Below are positions 5,489-5,992 of a stretch of 5,992 nucleotides of DNA, in pieces. The stretch is taken from positions 21,219-27,210 of the forward strand of contig PAMF01000034.1 in NCBI GenBank assembly GCA_002707185.1. Direction: 5' to 3'. How positions within the stretch are numbered: position 1 is the first letter of the stretch; every line of letters starts with the position of its first letter. Made by a program: the position numbers and the translations under genes. The notes under the pieces were generated by a model, which had not been told where the DNA came from, did no database searches, and was given only the letters and a program-made list of their open reading frames with translations. The DNA is from Chloroflexota bacterium. Lineage in GTDB: Bacteria; Chloroflexota; Dehalococcoidia; UBA3495.

Positions 5489-5992
5489 TCAGGTTGTGGG
5501 GGCTGTCCTAGCCTCTACCGGTAGGGATTCTTCCCAATCTGGAATTAAAACACGTGAAGTTGATTGCAAGAACAAGATACATATAGTCCCTGCAAGGCTT
5601 GCTCCAATTGATACAATCCAGCTTATATCGTAGGAGCCAAACAAATCGTATAAGGCTCCGGCTATTAACCCCCCTAGAGCCATACCAGTTCCAGACCCCA
5701 AATGCTGGAACCCAAAAACAGATCTTACAGGTCCCATTCCATAATATTGACGGTTGATTACTAGGAAGGCAGACATCTCCCCTCCAAATCCGACACCAAA
5801 CAGGGTTGCAAACAGGTAAAACTGCCAGGGCTCCTGAGCCCAGAATAAAAGTAGCACGGTCAAACCTTGTACGGTATAAAAAACCGCCATCACTCCTTTA
5901 GACCCAAATTTATCCGCCAGAATTGGGGTGGCGAATCTACTGAACATGCTTGTTGTTACGTAACAGAAAATGATCCATGATCCGGCAGCTGG
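5489..5992 (-). CDS. MFS transporter, C-terminal half, 5' end outside window
   Basis: The frame is open through the right edge, with 167 residues visible before the TGA at 5491-5489; the ATG at 5947 is internal, since 15 more codons (beginning PAAGSW) run to the edge. The visible part holds roughly the last five transmembrane helices (about residues 4-24, 33-51, 56-78, 90-117 and 122-145). The cytoplasmic loop SRFATPILADKFGSK (18-32) is a version of the MFS loop 8-9 motif (G/S-R-x3-x-x-L-A-D-R-F-G). The helix-11 segment with GSGTGMALGGLIAGALYDLFGSYD resembles the monocarboxylate/oxalate-formate-antiporter-like branch, which moves small organic acids, but the substrate is not readable. The tail after the last helix is short, acidic and cytoplasmic. 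The Ham1-like gene follows 19 bases later on the same strand. Confidence 0.87.
   Translation of the reverse strand, partial: PAAGSWIIFCYVTTSMFSRFATPILADKFGSKGVMAVFYTVQGLTVLLLFWAQEPWQFYLFATLFGVGFGGEMSAFLVINRQYYGMGPVRSVFGFQHLGSGTGMALGGLIAGALYDLFGSYDISWIVSIGASLAGTICILFLQSTSRVLIPDWEESLPVEARTAPTT

Overview
The window holds seven protein-coding genes on about 5.99 kb with very little intergenic space, a base composition in the mid-40s % GC by eye, Shine-Dalgarno sequences of the AGGAG/GAGGTG type and two TTG-initiated genes in a row. This is a bacterial chromosome segment. The gene content (an AUR1-like PAP2 enzyme, a zinc-ribbon/DUF4234-like membrane protein, MoxR and CoxE-type proteins, a DadA/ThiO-like oxidoreductase) would fit an uncultured Chloroflexota (Dehalococcoidia/SAR202-like) or an actinobacterial relative. 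That placement is weak inference; no rRNA or other marker is present.

Layout. Positions 1-426 (+) are the 3' part of a PAP2/AUR1-like membrane phosphatase or transferase gene that enters from the left edge. It converges on everything else, which lies on the minus strand. Reading the minus strand in its own direction, from right to left: the C-terminal half of an MFS transporter (5992-5489, cut by the window edge); 19 bases later a divergent Ham1/RdgB-like NTP pyrophosphatase (5469-4840); a 112-base gap with a TATAAT box and an operator-like palindrome; then a tight three-gene block of a MoxR/CoxD-type AAA+ ATPase (4727-3792), an FAD-dependent DAO-family oxidoreductase (3789-2653) and a CoxE-type VWA protein (2656-1322). 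After a 172-base gap comes a small zinc-ribbon membrane protein (1149-469).

How they work together. MoxR ATPases and CoxE-type VWA proteins normally act as a pair in maturing or activating an enzyme, best known from CoxD/CoxE of aerobic CO dehydrogenase. Here the two partners are separated by one gene, an amine/amino-acid-type FAD oxidoreductase, with a 2-base gap on one side and a 4-base ATGA overlap on the other. No molybdenum hydroxylase gene is visible. The arrangement suggests, as inference, that the oxidoreductase is either the client of the AAA+/VWA pair or part of the same metabolic function. The MFS and Ham1-like genes are probably a separate upstream transcription unit or the start of the same one. 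There are no CRISPR arrays, tRNA or rRNA genes or mobile elements, and no gene-free stretch over 300 bases.
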